A stretch of DNA of 64,000 nt from Pseudomonadota bacterium (GCA_023399375.1 JAEWPX010000173.1:1-64000); one strand, 5' to 3'; counted from the first letter of the stretch, positions 42,781 to 52,090 are shown. Made by a program: numbers and translations. Notes: generated by a model not told the origin, from the sequence alone.

Positions 42781-42791
42781 CGGCGCTACCG

Positions 42792-43157
42792 CTATACCTG
42801 CTCCGTCTGACTCCCCTCCAGAATTTCCTTGAGACAGACGGCATTGTTGTGTTGCGCATCCTTGGCGGCAAAAAGCAGGGTGACCACGCCTTCCCGGCTC
42901 TCCGCGCGCAGCTTTTTAAGCAGTGGTGACACGGCCGCAGCCGCCAACTCCTCCCGATACCGCCGCCGGAATTCCTCCCAGTTCTCCGGGTCGTGATGGA
43001 ACCACTGGCGCAAGGCATCGCTCGGTGCGAGCTCCTTGAGCCAGGCATCGAATGCCGCAGCCTCCTTGGTCAGGCCGCGCGGCCAGAGGCGGTCCACCAG
43101 ATACCGCTTGCCGTCTTCCGGTGCGTGCGTCTCGTAGACGCGCTTGATCCGCAACAT
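42792..43157 (-). CDS. DUF488 family protein
   Basis: A 121-residue DUF488 protein: LRIKRVYETHAPEDG, RYLVDRLWPRGL, FHHDPENWEEFRRRY and VTLLFAAKDAQHNNA all fit. The family has no firm biochemical role. GGAGGA precedes the ATG at 43157. It follows the methyltransferase-like gene on the same strand by 23 bases. Confidence 0.85.
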   Translation of the reverse strand: MLRIKRVYETHAPEDGKRYLVDRLWPRGLTKEAAAFDAWLKELAPSDALRQWFHHDPENWEEFRRRYREELAAAAVSPLLKKLRAESREGVVTLLFAAKDAQHNNAVCLKEILEGSQTEQV

Positions 43158-43180
43158 GCCGTCCTCCAAACTTCAGGGGG

Positions 43181-44185
43181 TTACCAGCGTCGCCCGAGCG
43201 TCGCGCGCCAGGGCGGGACAAGCAGATCCGCATAAGCCTCCCCCACCCTGTCGGCCGGGAAGCGCCTGCCCGCAAGTTCCACATCGGCCATGCGATAGAG
43301 CCGCGCCGGCTTGTCTGCCTCGTCGCCGGCAAAGGCGTTTTCCGGGGCCAGCCGCAGCCACGACCGCCCTCCTTCGTCCACGACCCAGACTGCGCCGGGC
43401 AGAAAGACCGTGCCGTCGAGCCGCGCGCCCATGGCCCCGAAGAGCGCGGCATGGATGCGCGCAAAGGGTTCCTTGTAGAGCCGCCGTCCGCGCGAGGGCA
43501 ACGTCTCGTTGGTCAGGCAGGCGACGTCGCCTTGCGGAAGGTTGTTGTAGATTGCGGACGTCGTGGCGTCGCCGGCCAGCACCCTGGCGACACCGAGGTG
43601 CGCAAGCAGCGCATCCGCCCGCGCGGCCACATGGGGCAGGTGCTCGACCCCACGCAGGCAAGGCGCAGCATGCCCGAGCCGCCGTGCCAGCAGGTACTGA
43701 CCGAGCAGCAGGATGCCCGTGCCCGCGCCGAGGTCGAAACCCAGAAAAGACGCCCCCGGGTGGACCTGGGGCGCGCTCTCGAGCAGTGCGGTCAGCAGGT
43801 GAACGGTCTTCGGCAGGTCAAGCAGCATTTGCAGGGCGAAGCCGTGGTGCAGGAGCAACCGGCGCAGGGCGTCCTGCCCTTCGAGGGCGAGGCAGCCGCC
43901 GCGACGGCGCACGAAACAGCCGCACAACCGCGTGATCTCCGCCAGGGAGACGTCTTCGCCGGCGCGCTCGGGATACACGTAGGCGTAGGCGTACTTGAGG
44001 CACAAGCTGGCCAGCGCCGCCGGATCGGGCGTGCGCTCCGGCCTGCCGAGCGCCGCGACGCAGCGGACGAGGCTTCCCGGCAGGTAGGCCTCGGGCGCGA
44101 GGACCGGTTCCCGTGGCGGCTCGCGCTGGAGCAGCCGCAAGGCGAGTCCGGCAAGACCGAGCCCTTGTTCCGTCACGTCCCACAC
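43181..44185 (-). CDS. Methyltransferase-fold protein, unknown substrate
   Basis: A 334-residue protein with a class I methyltransferase motif I FDLGAGTGILLL at about 149-160 and a later acidic pair in LAGDATTSAIYNN, so it probably binds S-adenosylmethionine. The N-terminal 130 residues are helical and unassigned, and the C-terminal 70 residues are strand-rich (FLPGAVWVVDEGG). It starts at GTG with GAAGG upstream. It precedes DUF488 and follows a small lipoprotein gene. I do not recognise the family beyond the fold. Confidence 0.7.
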   Translation of the reverse strand: MWDVTEQGLGLAGLALRLLQREPPREPVLAPEAYLPGSLVRCVAALGRPERTPDPAALASLCLKYAYAYVYPERAGEDVSLAEITRLCGCFVRRRGGCLALEGQDALRRLLLHHGFALQMLLDLPKTVHLLTALLESAPQVHPGASFLGFDLGAGTGILLLGQYLLARRLGHAAPCLRGVEHLPHVAARADALLAHLGVARVLAGDATTSAIYNNLPQGDVACLTNETLPSRGRRLYKEPFARIHAALFGAMGARLDGTVFLPGAVWVVDEGGRSWLRLAPENAFAGDEADKPARLYRMADVELAGRRFPADRVGEAYADLLVPPWRATLGRRW

Positions 44186-44205
44186 GCGCGACGCCTTCGC
44201 AACGC

Positions 44206-44499
44206 CTAGAACTGGTACAGGGCGTCGTAGCAGGTGAAGGTGTCGGTGACGCCGTTTTGATAGCAGATCTCGGCGGCGTCATCGAGGTAGCGCACATCGT
44301 CCATGGGGATGACGTGGCGCTTGCCCGCGACCCACATGCGGTAGACCCCGGACTGGGCGTCGAGGACCAGCGGCGGGTCGGCGTAGAAAATTTCCCCGTC
44401 GTTGAGTTCGACGTAATACGTGTGGCGGGCGCAGCCGGAAAGAAGCAGGCAGCCGAGGCAAAGCGGCAGGAGCACGAGACGGACGGCGCGAAGCAGCAT
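44206..44499 (-). CDS. YgdI/YgdR-like small lipoprotein
   Basis: A 97-residue protein with a lipoprotein signal (lipobox LLLSGC, C at about residue 23). The mature part, with YYVELNDGEIFYADPP and IPMDDVRYLDD, resembles the small SH3-like YgdI/YgdR lipoproteins. GGAGG precedes the ATG. Its function is unknown; it is in line with the methyltransferase-like gene. Confidence 0.75.
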   Translation of the reverse strand: MLLRAVRLVLLPLCLGCLLLSGCARHTYYVELNDGEIFYADPPLVLDAQSGVYRMWVAGKRHVIPMDDVRYLDDAAEICYQNGVTDTFTCYDALYQF

Positions 44500-44682
44500 C
44501 GAGGCCTCCCCGTATCCGGCAGATCGCGCCGGGTCAGGTTTTTTTACCCAATCTGGATGGCCGGTACGGCCGCCGGGAAAACAACGTCACGGCGTCGGCC
44601 CAAACGTCGGCAGCCCCCTCCCCGCCTTGCAGCAGCCCACAGACGCGGGCCAAGGTCGCCAAGCGGCCGGGTGCGCCCGGCG

Positions 44683-45315
44683 CTACTTGGACACCGGCTG
44701 CCGGGTTTCGCCCGTGGCAGGAGGGGCGAACTGCGCGGCCGTCTGGCGAAACAGCGCCACGGCGGCCAAAATGTCCTTGCGGGCTTGCGTCAATTCCACG
44801 CTGATGGGCTGGTCGCCGACGTTTTTCTCGGTGAGCCCCATCCACTCCAGCTCCTTTTCCAGCTTGCCCGCGATGACCCCGAGCCCCTGGTGCACGAGGC
44901 TCCCGATCCTGGTTGCGTCATCGACGCAATTTGGACCAATTTGATTGTAGACGTAAACCATGTCCCCGGCATTGAGAAAAAGCTCCCAGCAGGCCGAGAG
45001 CGAAGCGCGCAGGGCCAGGGCGTCCTTGATGCGGGAGTCGTTTCCTTCCTTGGCCAGGGAGGCATAATAGTCCTGCGCCTTGAGCAGATGGTCGTACATT
45101 CGCGCGGACTGGCTGGCGAACGCGGCGTTGAAGGTCCGGGTATCGATCTTGGCGGCGAAGGCGGTCCCGGCCAGGGCCAGGAGCAGCAGCACGTTCGCGG
45201 TCGCCAGGAGCGTTCGCGCAACATGGGCGCGCGCGGGAAGCTCCGCAGGTTCGCAGCCCGAAGCGCTTGCGCAAGGCCGGCCGCACCCGGGCCATGCTGT
45301 GGGGATGCGTCGCAT
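44683..45315 (-). CDS. Secreted helical protein, unknown function
   Basis: A protein of up to 210 residues. A hydrophobic stretch LLATANVLLLLALAGTAFA with an AFA-A cleavage site precedes a mature part of about 155 residues that looks alpha-helical (RMYDHLLKAQDYYASLAKEG, IAGKLEKELEWMG). The signal is preceded by about 33 residues of unusual composition, so the true start is uncertain; no better in-frame codon was seen. It lies just upstream of the Sel1-protein gene's end on the same strand. No family is recognised. Confidence 0.55.
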   Translation of the reverse strand: MRRIPTAWPGCGRPCASASGCEPAELPARAHVARTLLATANVLLLLALAGTAFAAKIDTRTFNAAFASQSARMYDHLLKAQDYYASLAKEGNDSRIKDALALRASLSACWELFLNAGDMVYVYNQIGPNCVDDATRIGSLVHQGLGVIAGKLEKELEWMGLTEKNVGDQPISVELTQARKDILAAVALFRQTAAQFAPPATGETRQPVSK

Positions 45316-45373
45316 GGATTGTTGATGGGAAATCCGCGCGGCCGCGTCAAGAGGGACGGGCCAACGGGCGCGC

Positions 45374-45901
45374 TCAGTTTCCGGCCACGGCGTCCAGGGG
45401 GGCCAGGGCGGCTTTGGCCTGCAGTCCGGTCAGTTCGGCCGGGCTCAGGCGCCTGGCGCTGGCGTTGCGGAGTTTGACGGATTTTTCCCGGAATTTTTCG
45501 GGCAAGGTCGACGAAGCGGCGGCCAGGGAGGCGTAGTAGTAGGCCTGGGCGTCGCTGACGGGCACGCCGCCGTAGCCCCGGCTGTAGAGGTCGGCCAGCA
45601 CGTAGCGGGCGTAGCCGTAGCCCGCTTCCGAGGAACGGTGCAGCCAGTGCAGCCCCTGGCCGAAATTCTGGGGCGCGCGCGTGCCGTTGATGTAGGCCAC
45701 GCCCAGAGCGCACTGGGCCTTGGCGTCCCCGGCCTGGGCCTTGCCCAGCAGGGCGTCGAAGGTTTCGGGCGCGGCAAAGGCCTGGACGGCGTCATCCGGG
45801 TCCGGGGAAGCCGTCGTGTCCGCCCTGGCCGACGGCGCGACGAGAAAACACAGGAAAATGGCGGCGAGAATCACCGCCGGTCGAGAAATCGTGCGCAGCA
45901 T
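45374..45901 (-). CDS. Secreted Sel1-repeat protein
   Basis: A 175-residue secreted protein with signal peptide (LRTISRPAVILAAIFLCFLVAP, cleavage near ARA-D) and two or three Sel1-like repeats (GDAKAQCALGVAYINGT, EAGYGYARYVLADLYSRGYGG). Sel1 repeats are short helical pairs used for protein binding. GGAGG precedes the ATG. It lies downstream of ilvC on the same strand with 57 bases between. Confidence 0.85.
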   Translation of the reverse strand: MLRTISRPAVILAAIFLCFLVAPSARADTTASPDPDDAVQAFAAPETFDALLGKAQAGDAKAQCALGVAYINGTRAPQNFGQGLHWLHRSSEAGYGYARYVLADLYSRGYGGVPVSDAQAYYYASLAAASSTLPEKFREKSVKLRNASARRLSPAELTGLQAKAALAPLDAVAGN

Positions 45902-45958
45902 GGTGGGGCTCCTCCCTCTGCAATGCGGCCGCGCCCGGGGGCGCGGCCGCGTCTGAGG

Positions 45959-46948
45959 CTATTTTTTGAGCCAACCCATCATGTCGCGCAGTTTCGCGCC
46001 CACCTTTTCGACGGGATGTTCGGCGTTGAGGCGGCGCATGGACAGGAAATGCGACCGGCCGGACATGTTCTCGACGATGAATTCCTTGGCGAAGGTGCCG
46101 TCCTGGATCTCCTTGAGGACGCGCTTCATTTCCTTGCGGGTCTCGTCGGTGATGATGCGCGGCCCGCGCGTGTAGTCGCCGTATTCGGCGGTGTCGCTGA
46201 TGGAGTAGCGCATGCGGGACAGGCCGCCCTCGTAGATCAGGTCCACGATGAGCTTCATCTCGTGCATGCACTCGAAGTAGGCGCTTTCGGGCTCGTACCC
46301 GGCTTCCACCAGGGTGTCGAAGCCGGCCTTCATGAGTTCGGCCACGCCGCCGCACAGCACGGCCTGTTCGCCGAAGAGGTCGGTCTCGGTTTCTTCGCGG
46401 TAGGTCGTGGTCAGAACGCCGCTGCGGGTGCCGCCGATGCCCTTGGCGTAGGCCAGGGCCAGCTCCAGGGCCTTGCCGCTGGCGTTCTGATGCACGGCCA
46501 CCAGGCACGGCACGCCGCCGCCCTCGGTGTAGACCCGGCGCACGAGATGGCCCGGCCCCTTGGGTGCGATCATGGTCACGTCCACGTCGGCCGGGGGAAC
46601 GATCTGCTGGTAGTGGATGTTGAAGCCGTGGGCGAACATGAGCATCTTGCCGGCCTTGAGGTTGGGCAGGACGTCTTTTTCGTACAGCGCCTTCTGGGTC
46701 TGGTCAGGGACCAGGATCATGATGATGTCGGCCGCGGCCGCCGCTTCGGCGGCGGACATGGGGGTGAAGCCGTTTTCCTTGGCCAGCTGCCAGTTGGGAC
46801 CGCCGGGACGCTGGCCGATGACCACCTTGACGCCGGAATCGCGCAGGTTCTGGGCGTGGGCATGGCCTTGGCTGCCGTAGCCGATGATGGCCACGGTCTT
46901 GTCGGCCAAGAGGGAGAGGTCGGCGTCCTGGTCGTAATAGATTTTCAT
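45959..46948 (-). CDS. ilvC: Ketol-acid reductoisomerase
   Basis: A 329-residue class I ketol-acid reductoisomerase, the second step of valine and isoleucine synthesis. The NADPH site GYGSQGHAHAQN (23-34) and the metal/substrate-binding MHEMKLIVDLIYEGG and GSDTAEYGDY-like helices are present. The ATG at 46948 has AAGGAG upstream. It is the last gene of the ilvB-ilvN-ilvC run, 13 bases after ilvN. Confidence 0.97.
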   Translation of the reverse strand: MKIYYDQDADLSLLADKTVAIIGYGSQGHAHAQNLRDSGVKVVIGQRPGGPNWQLAKENGFTPMSAAEAAAAADIIMILVPDQTQKALYEKDVLPNLKAGKMLMFAHGFNIHYQQIVPPADVDVTMIAPKGPGHLVRRVYTEGGGVPCLVAVHQNASGKALELALAYAKGIGGTRSGVLTTTYREETETDLFGEQAVLCGGVAELMKAGFDTLVEAGYEPESAYFECMHEMKLIVDLIYEGGLSRMRYSISDTAEYGDYTRGPRIITDETRKEMKRVLKEIQDGTFAKEFIVENMSGRSHFLSMRRLNAEHPVEKVGAKLRDMMGWLKK

Positions 46949-46961
46949 TAGGGCTCCTTTT

Positions 46962-47444
46962 TTATTCCTGCATGCCGCGTCGCATGGCAACGGCGCCGGT
47001 GCGGGCGATTTCCTTGATGCCGAAGCGCTGGAGAAGGTTGATGAGCGCCCCGAGCTTATCCTGGGTGCCGGTGACCTCGATGACGAGCTCGTCGAGGCTC
47101 ACGTCCACCACCTTGCAGCGAAAGATGTCGACGATGCGCAGCACTTCCGCCCGTTTGCTGCCTTCGGCGTCGACCCGTAGGAGCATCATCTCGCGCTCCA
47201 CGGATTTGACGCCGGTCAGGTCCACCACCTTAAGCGTGGTCACGAGCTTTCGCAGCTGCTTGACGATCTGCTCGACGATGGCCTCGTCGCCCTCGGTGGT
47301 GATGGTCATCATGGACAGGCCTTCGGTGAGGGTCGGGGCGACATTGAGCGACTCGATATTGTAGCCCCGGCCGCTGAACAGGCCGGCCACCCGGGAGAGC
47401 ACGCCGGGCTCGTCTTCGACCAGGATGGAGAGGATGTGGCGCAT
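46962..47444 (-). CDS. ilvN: Acetolactate synthase small subunit
   Basis: A 160-residue regulatory subunit with an N-terminal ACT domain (RHILSILVEDEPGVLSRVAGL, then GRGYNIESLNV) and a C-terminal ACT-like part. It binds valine and raises activity of the large subunit. It lies nine bases after ilvB and 13 before ilvC. Confidence 0.96.
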   Translation of the reverse strand: MRHILSILVEDEPGVLSRVAGLFSGRGYNIESLNVAPTLTEGLSMMTITTEGDEAIVEQIVKQLRKLVTTLKVVDLTGVKSVEREMMLLRVDAEGSKRAEVLRIVDIFRCKVVDVSLDELVIEVTGTQDKLGALINLLQRFGIKEIARTGAVAMRRGMQE

Positions 47445-47453
47445 GGACGGCTC

Positions 47454-49151
47454 CTAGACGAGGATCATCTCGGTTATGGACTTTCCGGCCGGGACCATGG
47501 GCGCGACGTTCTCCTCGCGGTCGATGACCACGTCCACGATGACGGTCTTGGGCAGGGCGAACGCCTCGGCCAGTACGGACTCGACTTTCGCCGGGTCGGT
47601 CACCCGGTAGCCCGCCGCACCGTAGGCTTCCGCCAGCTTGACGAAATCCGGGGCCACGTCCAGGCAGGTGGCGCAGTAGTTCTTCTTGTAGAACAGCTCC
47701 TGCCACTGGCGGACCATGCCGAGGTAGCCGTTGTTCAGGATGACGATCTTGACCGGCAGGTTGTAGCAGACGGCCGTGGCCAGCTCCTGGATGCACATCT
47801 GGATGGAGCCGTCGCCGGCCACGTCGATGACGAGGCGGTCGGGGCAGGCCATCTGGGCGCCGATGGCCGCGGGAAAGCCGAAGCCCATGGTGCCGAGGCC
47901 CCCGGAGCTGATAAACGAGCGCGGCCGGATGAACTGGTAAAACTGCGCGGCCCACATCTGGTTCTGGCCCACTTCGGTGGTGATGACCGCCTCGCCCTTG
48001 GTCAGGCGCGAGATGACCTCGACCACGTACTGCGGCTTGATCGCGCCGCCGTTCTGGTCGTAGGTCAGGGGCTTTTCCGTCTTCCACGCGGCGACCGTGC
48101 CGAGCCAGGCGGCGTGGCGTTCGGCGGGCGCGGGCGCGTCCTCGGCCGGCGCGGCTTCCAGGTGTCCGCGCAGGGCGGCAAGGAAACTCTTGCAGTCGGC
48201 CACCACCGGAATATGCACGGGCACGTTTTTCTGGATGGAGGTCGGATCGATGTCGATGTGGACGATCTTGGCGTTTTTCGCGAATTCGCTGAGCTTGCCC
48301 GTGACTCGGTCGTCGAAGCGGGTGCCGATGGCCAAAATCAGGTCGGCGTGGCTGATGGCCATGTTGGCGGCATAGGTGCCGTGCATGCCGAGCATGCCGA
48401 CCCAGAGGGGATCGTCTGCGGGAAAGCAGCCCAGGGCCATGAGCGTGGCCGTGACAGGCATCTGCTGCGAACGCGCCAGCCAGACGAGGTCATCGCCCGC
48501 CGTGGAGGCGATGACCCCGCCGCCGGCGTAGATGATGGGCTTTTTGGCCTTGCGCAGCACGTCCGCCACCTTGGCCACCTGCTTGGGGTTGGGCGTGTAG
48601 GTGGGGTTGTAGCTGCGCATCTTGATCGTCTTGGGGTACTTGTACTCGCACTTGGCCTGCTGCACGTCCTTGGGCAGGTCGATGAGCACGGGGCCCGGGC
48701 GGCCGGTCGCCGCCAGGTAGAAGGCCTCTTTGATGACCCCGGCCAGATCGCGCACGTCCTTGACCAGGTAATTGTGCTTGGTGCAGGGGCGCGTGATGCC
48801 GACGATGTCGACTTCCTGAAACGCGTCGTTGCCGATCAGCGGCGTCGGCACCTGTCCGGTGATGATGACCACCGGCACGGAATCCATGTAGGCGGTGGCA
48901 ATGCCGGTGACGGCATTGGTGGCGCCGGGGCCCGAAGTCACCAGACATACGCCTACCCTGCCCGAAGCGCGGGCATAGCCGTCGGCGGCGTGGATGGCTC
49001 CCTGTTCGTGGCGCGCCAGCACGTGCCTGAGGGGGTAGTTCGGCAACTGGTCGTAAATGTCGATGACCGCTCCTCCGGGAAAGCCGAAAACGACGTCCAC
49101 GTCCTCGCGGCGCAAGGACTCGAGGAGGATCTGGGCCCCGGTCAGTTCCAT
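47454..49151 (-). CDS. ilvB: Acetolactate synthase large subunit
   Basis: A 565-residue thiamine-diphosphate enzyme making acetolactate or acetohydroxybutyrate. GFPGGAVIDIYD and HEQGAIHAADGYARASG at the N-terminus give the activating Glu, and GDGSIQMCIQE (late) is the ThDP-binding motif. GGAGG precedes the ATG. It is translated just after the DUF465 gene, whose stop lies one base upstream, and begins the ilvBNC set. Confidence 0.97.
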   Translation of the reverse strand: MELTGAQILLESLRREDVDVVFGFPGGAVIDIYDQLPNYPLRHVLARHEQGAIHAADGYARASGRVGVCLVTSGPGATNAVTGIATAYMDSVPVVIITGQVPTPLIGNDAFQEVDIVGITRPCTKHNYLVKDVRDLAGVIKEAFYLAATGRPGPVLIDLPKDVQQAKCEYKYPKTIKMRSYNPTYTPNPKQVAKVADVLRKAKKPIIYAGGGVIASTAGDDLVWLARSQQMPVTATLMALGCFPADDPLWVGMLGMHGTYAANMAISHADLILAIGTRFDDRVTGKLSEFAKNAKIVHIDIDPTSIQKNVPVHIPVVADCKSFLAALRGHLEAAPAEDAPAPAERHAAWLGTVAAWKTEKPLTYDQNGGAIKPQYVVEVISRLTKGEAVITTEVGQNQMWAAQFYQFIRPRSFISSGGLGTMGFGFPAAIGAQMACPDRLVIDVAGDGSIQMCIQELATAVCYNLPVKIVILNNGYLGMVRQWQELFYKKNYCATCLDVAPDFVKLAEAYGAAGYRVTDPAKVESVLAEAFALPKTVIVDVVIDREENVAPMVPAGKSITEMILV

Positions 49152-49152
49152 G

Positions 49153-49386
49153 CTAGTGGTCCTCCGCCTTGCGGTATTTCCCGAGGAGCGTGTCGATGCG
49201 CGTCTTGCCGGAAAGCTTCTTCTTCTTGATTTCCTTGAGTTCGGTCTCTTCCGAAGGGGTCAGGAAGGGCTTGCCTTCCATCTTTTCCAGAATCTTTTCG
49301 AACGCGACATGCTCCTCGTAGAGGCTCTTGAGTTCCGGATCCGCTTCTCCGTACTTGGCAATGAGCTCCAGATCGCGTTGGTCCAT
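49153..49386 (-). CDS. DUF465 (YdcH) small helical protein
   Basis: A 77-residue, charged, coiled-coil-like protein of the DUF465/YdcH family (DQRDLELIAKYGEADPELKSL, EIKKKKLSGKTRID). The function is unknown. AAGGAG precedes the ATG. Its stop is separated from the ilvB start by one base, so expression is tied to the ilv genes. Confidence 0.88.
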   Translation of the reverse strand: MDQRDLELIAKYGEADPELKSLYEEHVAFEKILEKMEGKPFLTPSEETELKEIKKKKLSGKTRIDTLLGKYRKAEDH

Positions 49387-49416
49387 GGCAAAGACTCCTT
49401 GTTGACGGTTCTCGTC

Positions 49417-49761
49417 TTAATCCGCACCGGTCGCCAGGGACCAGTCCGGTTCGGACTCCGCTTCGACGCGAATGGTCTTTTTCCGGGATTTCTCGCCGGA
49501 AACGATGGCCACCTGCCGGGACTTGAGCCCGAGGCAGTCGGCCAGAAACGCCGTCAGGGCGGCGTTGGCCCTGCCCTCTACGGCCTTGGCCCGCAGGCGT
49601 ACGCGCAGCCTGTCCTCGCGCAGTCCGGCCAGGGCGTCCTTGGCGCCGCCCGGGGTCACGGCCACGCGCAGCATCCAGGCCCCTTCTCCGGCGGCCGTCA
49701 CGAAAACCGGCAGTGCGCCCCCCTGTGCCCGGTTTTCCCGCCCTTGCGCCGCCCCTGCCAC
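49417..49761 (-). CDS. DUF167 family protein
   Basis: A 114-residue protein whose core WMLRVAVTPGGAKDALAG, VRLRAKAVEGRANAALTAFL and SGEKSRKKTIRV fits DUF167 (YggU). The first 25 residues are a variable extension. It starts at GTG with GGGAGT upstream. YggU is usually beside yggT, as here, and this gene precedes DUF465 by 30 bases. Confidence 0.88.
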   Translation of the reverse strand: MAGAAQGRENRAQGGALPVFVTAAGEGAWMLRVAVTPGGAKDALAGLREDRLRVRLRAKAVEGRANAALTAFLADCLGLKSRQVAIVSGEKSRKKTIRVEAESEPDWSLATGAD

Positions 49762-49992
49762 GTCTACTCCCTTCCCTGCCGCGCACGAAAAAATCCGGCC
49801 GCGCCCGCGTCGGCCGTCGTGCGGATTCTGTCGCGCCGGCCGGCTCCGGTCGGGAGGGAAAAAATCATCCGAGAGGCTGGTGCGGCGTGCGAGGGATTCA
49901 CGAGCATCGTGTCCGTGACTCCGGCGGCAACTCCGCCCGTATGCGCATGTCGTTGCGGCGTCGTGCGTCCATGCACGCTCCCCGGTCTCCGC

Positions 49993-50313
49993 CTAGAGGC
50001 GTCCGCCCATGCCGGTGCCCATGCCGCCCAGGCGCAACAGCGTCGGCACGAGGAACCATTGCAGGAACTGCACGGCCAGGATCACGACGATGGGGGACAG
50101 GTCCACGCCGCCGATGGTGAGAAACGGAAACCAGCGCCGTACCCGGTAGAAAACCGGGTCGGTCACGGCCCGCAGGAACCGTACGACGGGGTTGTACGGA
50201 TCGGGCCGCACCCAGGACATCAGGGCGGCGATGACGATGACCCAGAAATAAAGCGAAAGGACGATGTCCAGGACCCGAGCCAGGGCAACGAAGAAATAAC
50301 CAATGATATCCAT
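49993..50313 (-). CDS. YggT family membrane protein
   Basis: A 106-residue YggT protein with two repeated membrane units (VLDIVLSLYFWVIVIAALMSW and VDLSPIVVILAVQFLQWFL). It is linked in other bacteria to osmotic stress and cell division but its role is unclear. The ATG at 50313 has AAGGA upstream. It precedes DUF167. Confidence 0.9.
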   Translation of the reverse strand: MDIIGYFFVALARVLDIVLSLYFWVIVIAALMSWVRPDPYNPVVRFLRAVTDPVFYRVRRWFPFLTIGGVDLSPIVVILAVQFLQWFLVPTLLRLGGMGTGMGGRL

Positions 50314-50360
50314 GCACAATCCTTCTACAAGGCACTGATCGGGCAAGCGTGCCGTAACGC

Positions 50361-50384
50361 AAAAATGGCATAGCGCCTGCCATT
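50361..50384 (-). terminator. Intrinsic terminator of HAD gene
   Basis: On the minus strand AATGGCA and TGCCATT arms enclose seven bases and are followed by UUU. It lies about 155 bases after the HAD gene's stop codon and upstream of yggT. Confidence 0.55.
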
Positions 50385-50539
50385 AATCAAGACAATTCGC
50401 GCCCGCACGGCCCGCCGACGGCCCCGGGAGCGCGGCGGCCCGGGGGAATCGCCACGCCGGCCTGCCCCGCCGCCGGGACAGGCGTTCGGCCACGCCCACA
50501 TGGGACGCGAGCGGTTGGTGAATATATTATTTACTTGAA

Positions 50540-51238
50540 TTATAACGAAGAGTTTCCCGTCTGGCAATCCTTGGCCAAGTCGGGCAAGCCGTCCAGGCAG
50601 GCGAGCAGCGTGGGGAAATCCGGAACGTACATGGCGGCCGCGAGGCCGGGGTTCTTGTAGGCCCAGAAGCCGACGCCGGCGGCCTGGGCCGTGCGCTCGT
50701 CCAGGGCCGAATCGCCGATGTAGGCCACCGATTCCCGTGGCAGGTCCCAGTCGGACAAAATGATGCGCACGCCCTCAGGGTCCGGCTTGGGCCGCTTGAG
50801 GCTGCCGGCGCTGATCACCGGGTGGAAGTACTGGTCGATCTCCAGGTGTTTGAGCAGATTGTCCACGGTGTTGGTGCGGTTGGTGTGCACGGCCAGGCGC
50901 ACGCCCCGCGCCGCAAAAGCGGCAAGCACGTCCGTCAGGCCGTCCTCCATGTAAATGTAAGGGTAGATGTCGGCATAGTTGAGGTTGCGCCGCACTTCCT
51001 GGGCTTCTTCCATGCGCTCGGCCGGAATGATGCGCGCCAGGCATTCATTCACGGAGTGCATGTGCACGTAGTCCTCCTCTTCCGGCGTGATGGGCAGCAT
51101 GCCGATCCCTTCGCGGATGAGGTTGTAGTACATGCGGTTGGCGTCGTGGGAATCGACCAGCACGCCGTCGCAGTCGAAGACGACGCCCTTGATCCGGGAA
51201 AGAAAGTCCGGCGGGGACGCGGGATTGCAAACGTACAC
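50540..51238 (-). CDS. HAD-family phosphatase
   Basis: A 232-residue HAD hydrolase. Motif I is FDCDGVLVDS (21-30), motif II the threonine in VHTNRTN, motif III K in KRPKPDP and motif IV GDSALDERTA. The helical cap is of the phosphoglycolate-phosphatase type. It starts at GTG with AAGGAG upstream. It follows the unassigned 271-residue gene by nine bases. The substrate is unknown. Confidence 0.88.
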   Translation of the reverse strand: MYVCNPASPPDFLSRIKGVVFDCDGVLVDSHDANRMYYNLIREGIGMLPITPEEEDYVHMHSVNECLARIIPAERMEEAQEVRRNLNYADIYPYIYMEDGLTDVLAAFAARGVRLAVHTNRTNTVDNLLKHLEIDQYFHPVISAGSLKRPKPDPEGVRIILSDWDLPRESVAYIGDSALDERTAQAAGVGFWAYKNPGLAAAMYVPDFPTLLACLDGLPDLAKDCQTGNSSL

Positions 51239-51247
51239 GGAGGCTCC

Positions 51248-52063
51248 TTAGGGTTTGACCACGACGACCGGGCGCGGGGCGTCGAGCCAGGGGGCTTCGG
51301 GATCGGGACGGGTCCGGCCGAGCAGCCGCCAGCCGGTCTCCCGGACCGTTTCGAGCGCGGCGTCCGGCGCGCCGTCCGGGAACCAGGCGGCAAGGTCGGC
51401 CTCGCTTGCCGGGGCGAAGGCGATGCCGGCGTCGCGCCAGGTGTCGGCGATGTCGGCATCGGCGACGAAAAGGCCGGCCCCGGCCGGGGCCACGGCCCAG
51501 AACGCGGGCAAGGTCCTGCGCCAGGAGGGAGCGAATTCCGCGGCCAGGGCCGAGAGCGGCGGTAGTGCGCCGGCCTCGTCCAGGACGTGGGTGAGCTCCT
51601 CGGCGTCGTCGTCCGCCTCCAGGCCCAGACTTTCGGCCATGGCTTTGCGGAAGCGCGCGTCGAGCTCCCCTGCCCCGGCGAGTTCGCCGAGGCTCTCCTC
51701 GACCATGTAGGCCAGACACAGGGAAAGCTGGGCCGCCTTGGCCCGGCGGGCGGCCACGCGGGAGGGATCGAGGGCGTCCTCGAGCTCCTCGCGCGCGGCA
51801 AAGGAGGTCTCGGCGAAAAAGTGGCCGCCGGCCGTGCCGCCGAGCAGGGCGAGGTCCTTGGGATTTTTGACTTCCCGGCGCAGCCGGTCGAATTCGCGCA
51901 AAAAGGCCTTGAGCTCCTCGCCGCCAAGGGGCAATGCGCCAGGTCGCAGCCGCGACGCCGCGTCCTCGGGACCAAGCCCCGGGTCGAGCAGATGTATGCC
52001 GGCCGGCAGATCCTCGCCGGCCAGGGCCGGATGCAGATGCGGGAAAAACAGCAGACCGCTCAT
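51248..52063 (-). CDS. Conserved protein, unknown function
   Basis: A 271-residue soluble protein, mostly helical, rich in Ala, Leu, Glu and Asp (for example AKAAQLSLCLAYMVEESLGELA and TRPDPEAPWLDAPRPVVVVKP). No signal, membrane segment or catalytic motif is seen. Its close position before the HAD gene suggests joint expression. I do not recognise the family; no strong Shine-Dalgarno site precedes the ATG. Confidence 0.65.
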   Translation of the reverse strand: MSGLLFFPHLHPALAGEDLPAGIHLLDPGLGPEDAASRLRPGALPLGGEELKAFLREFDRLRREVKNPKDLALLGGTAGGHFFAETSFAAREELEDALDPSRVAARRAKAAQLSLCLAYMVEESLGELAGAGELDARFRKAMAESLGLEADDDAEELTHVLDEAGALPPLSALAAEFAPSWRRTLPAFWAVAPAGAGLFVADADIADTWRDAGIAFAPASEADLAAWFPDGAPDAALETVRETGWRLLGRTRPDPEAPWLDAPRPVVVVKP

Positions 52064-52090
52064 GGAGATACCGTCCTTGGCGTTGTGACG

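Noticed and set aside
44500..44682. Hidden small gene between the lipoprotein and helical secreted protein genes
   Set aside because: No open frame with a ribosome site or family pattern was found on either strand.
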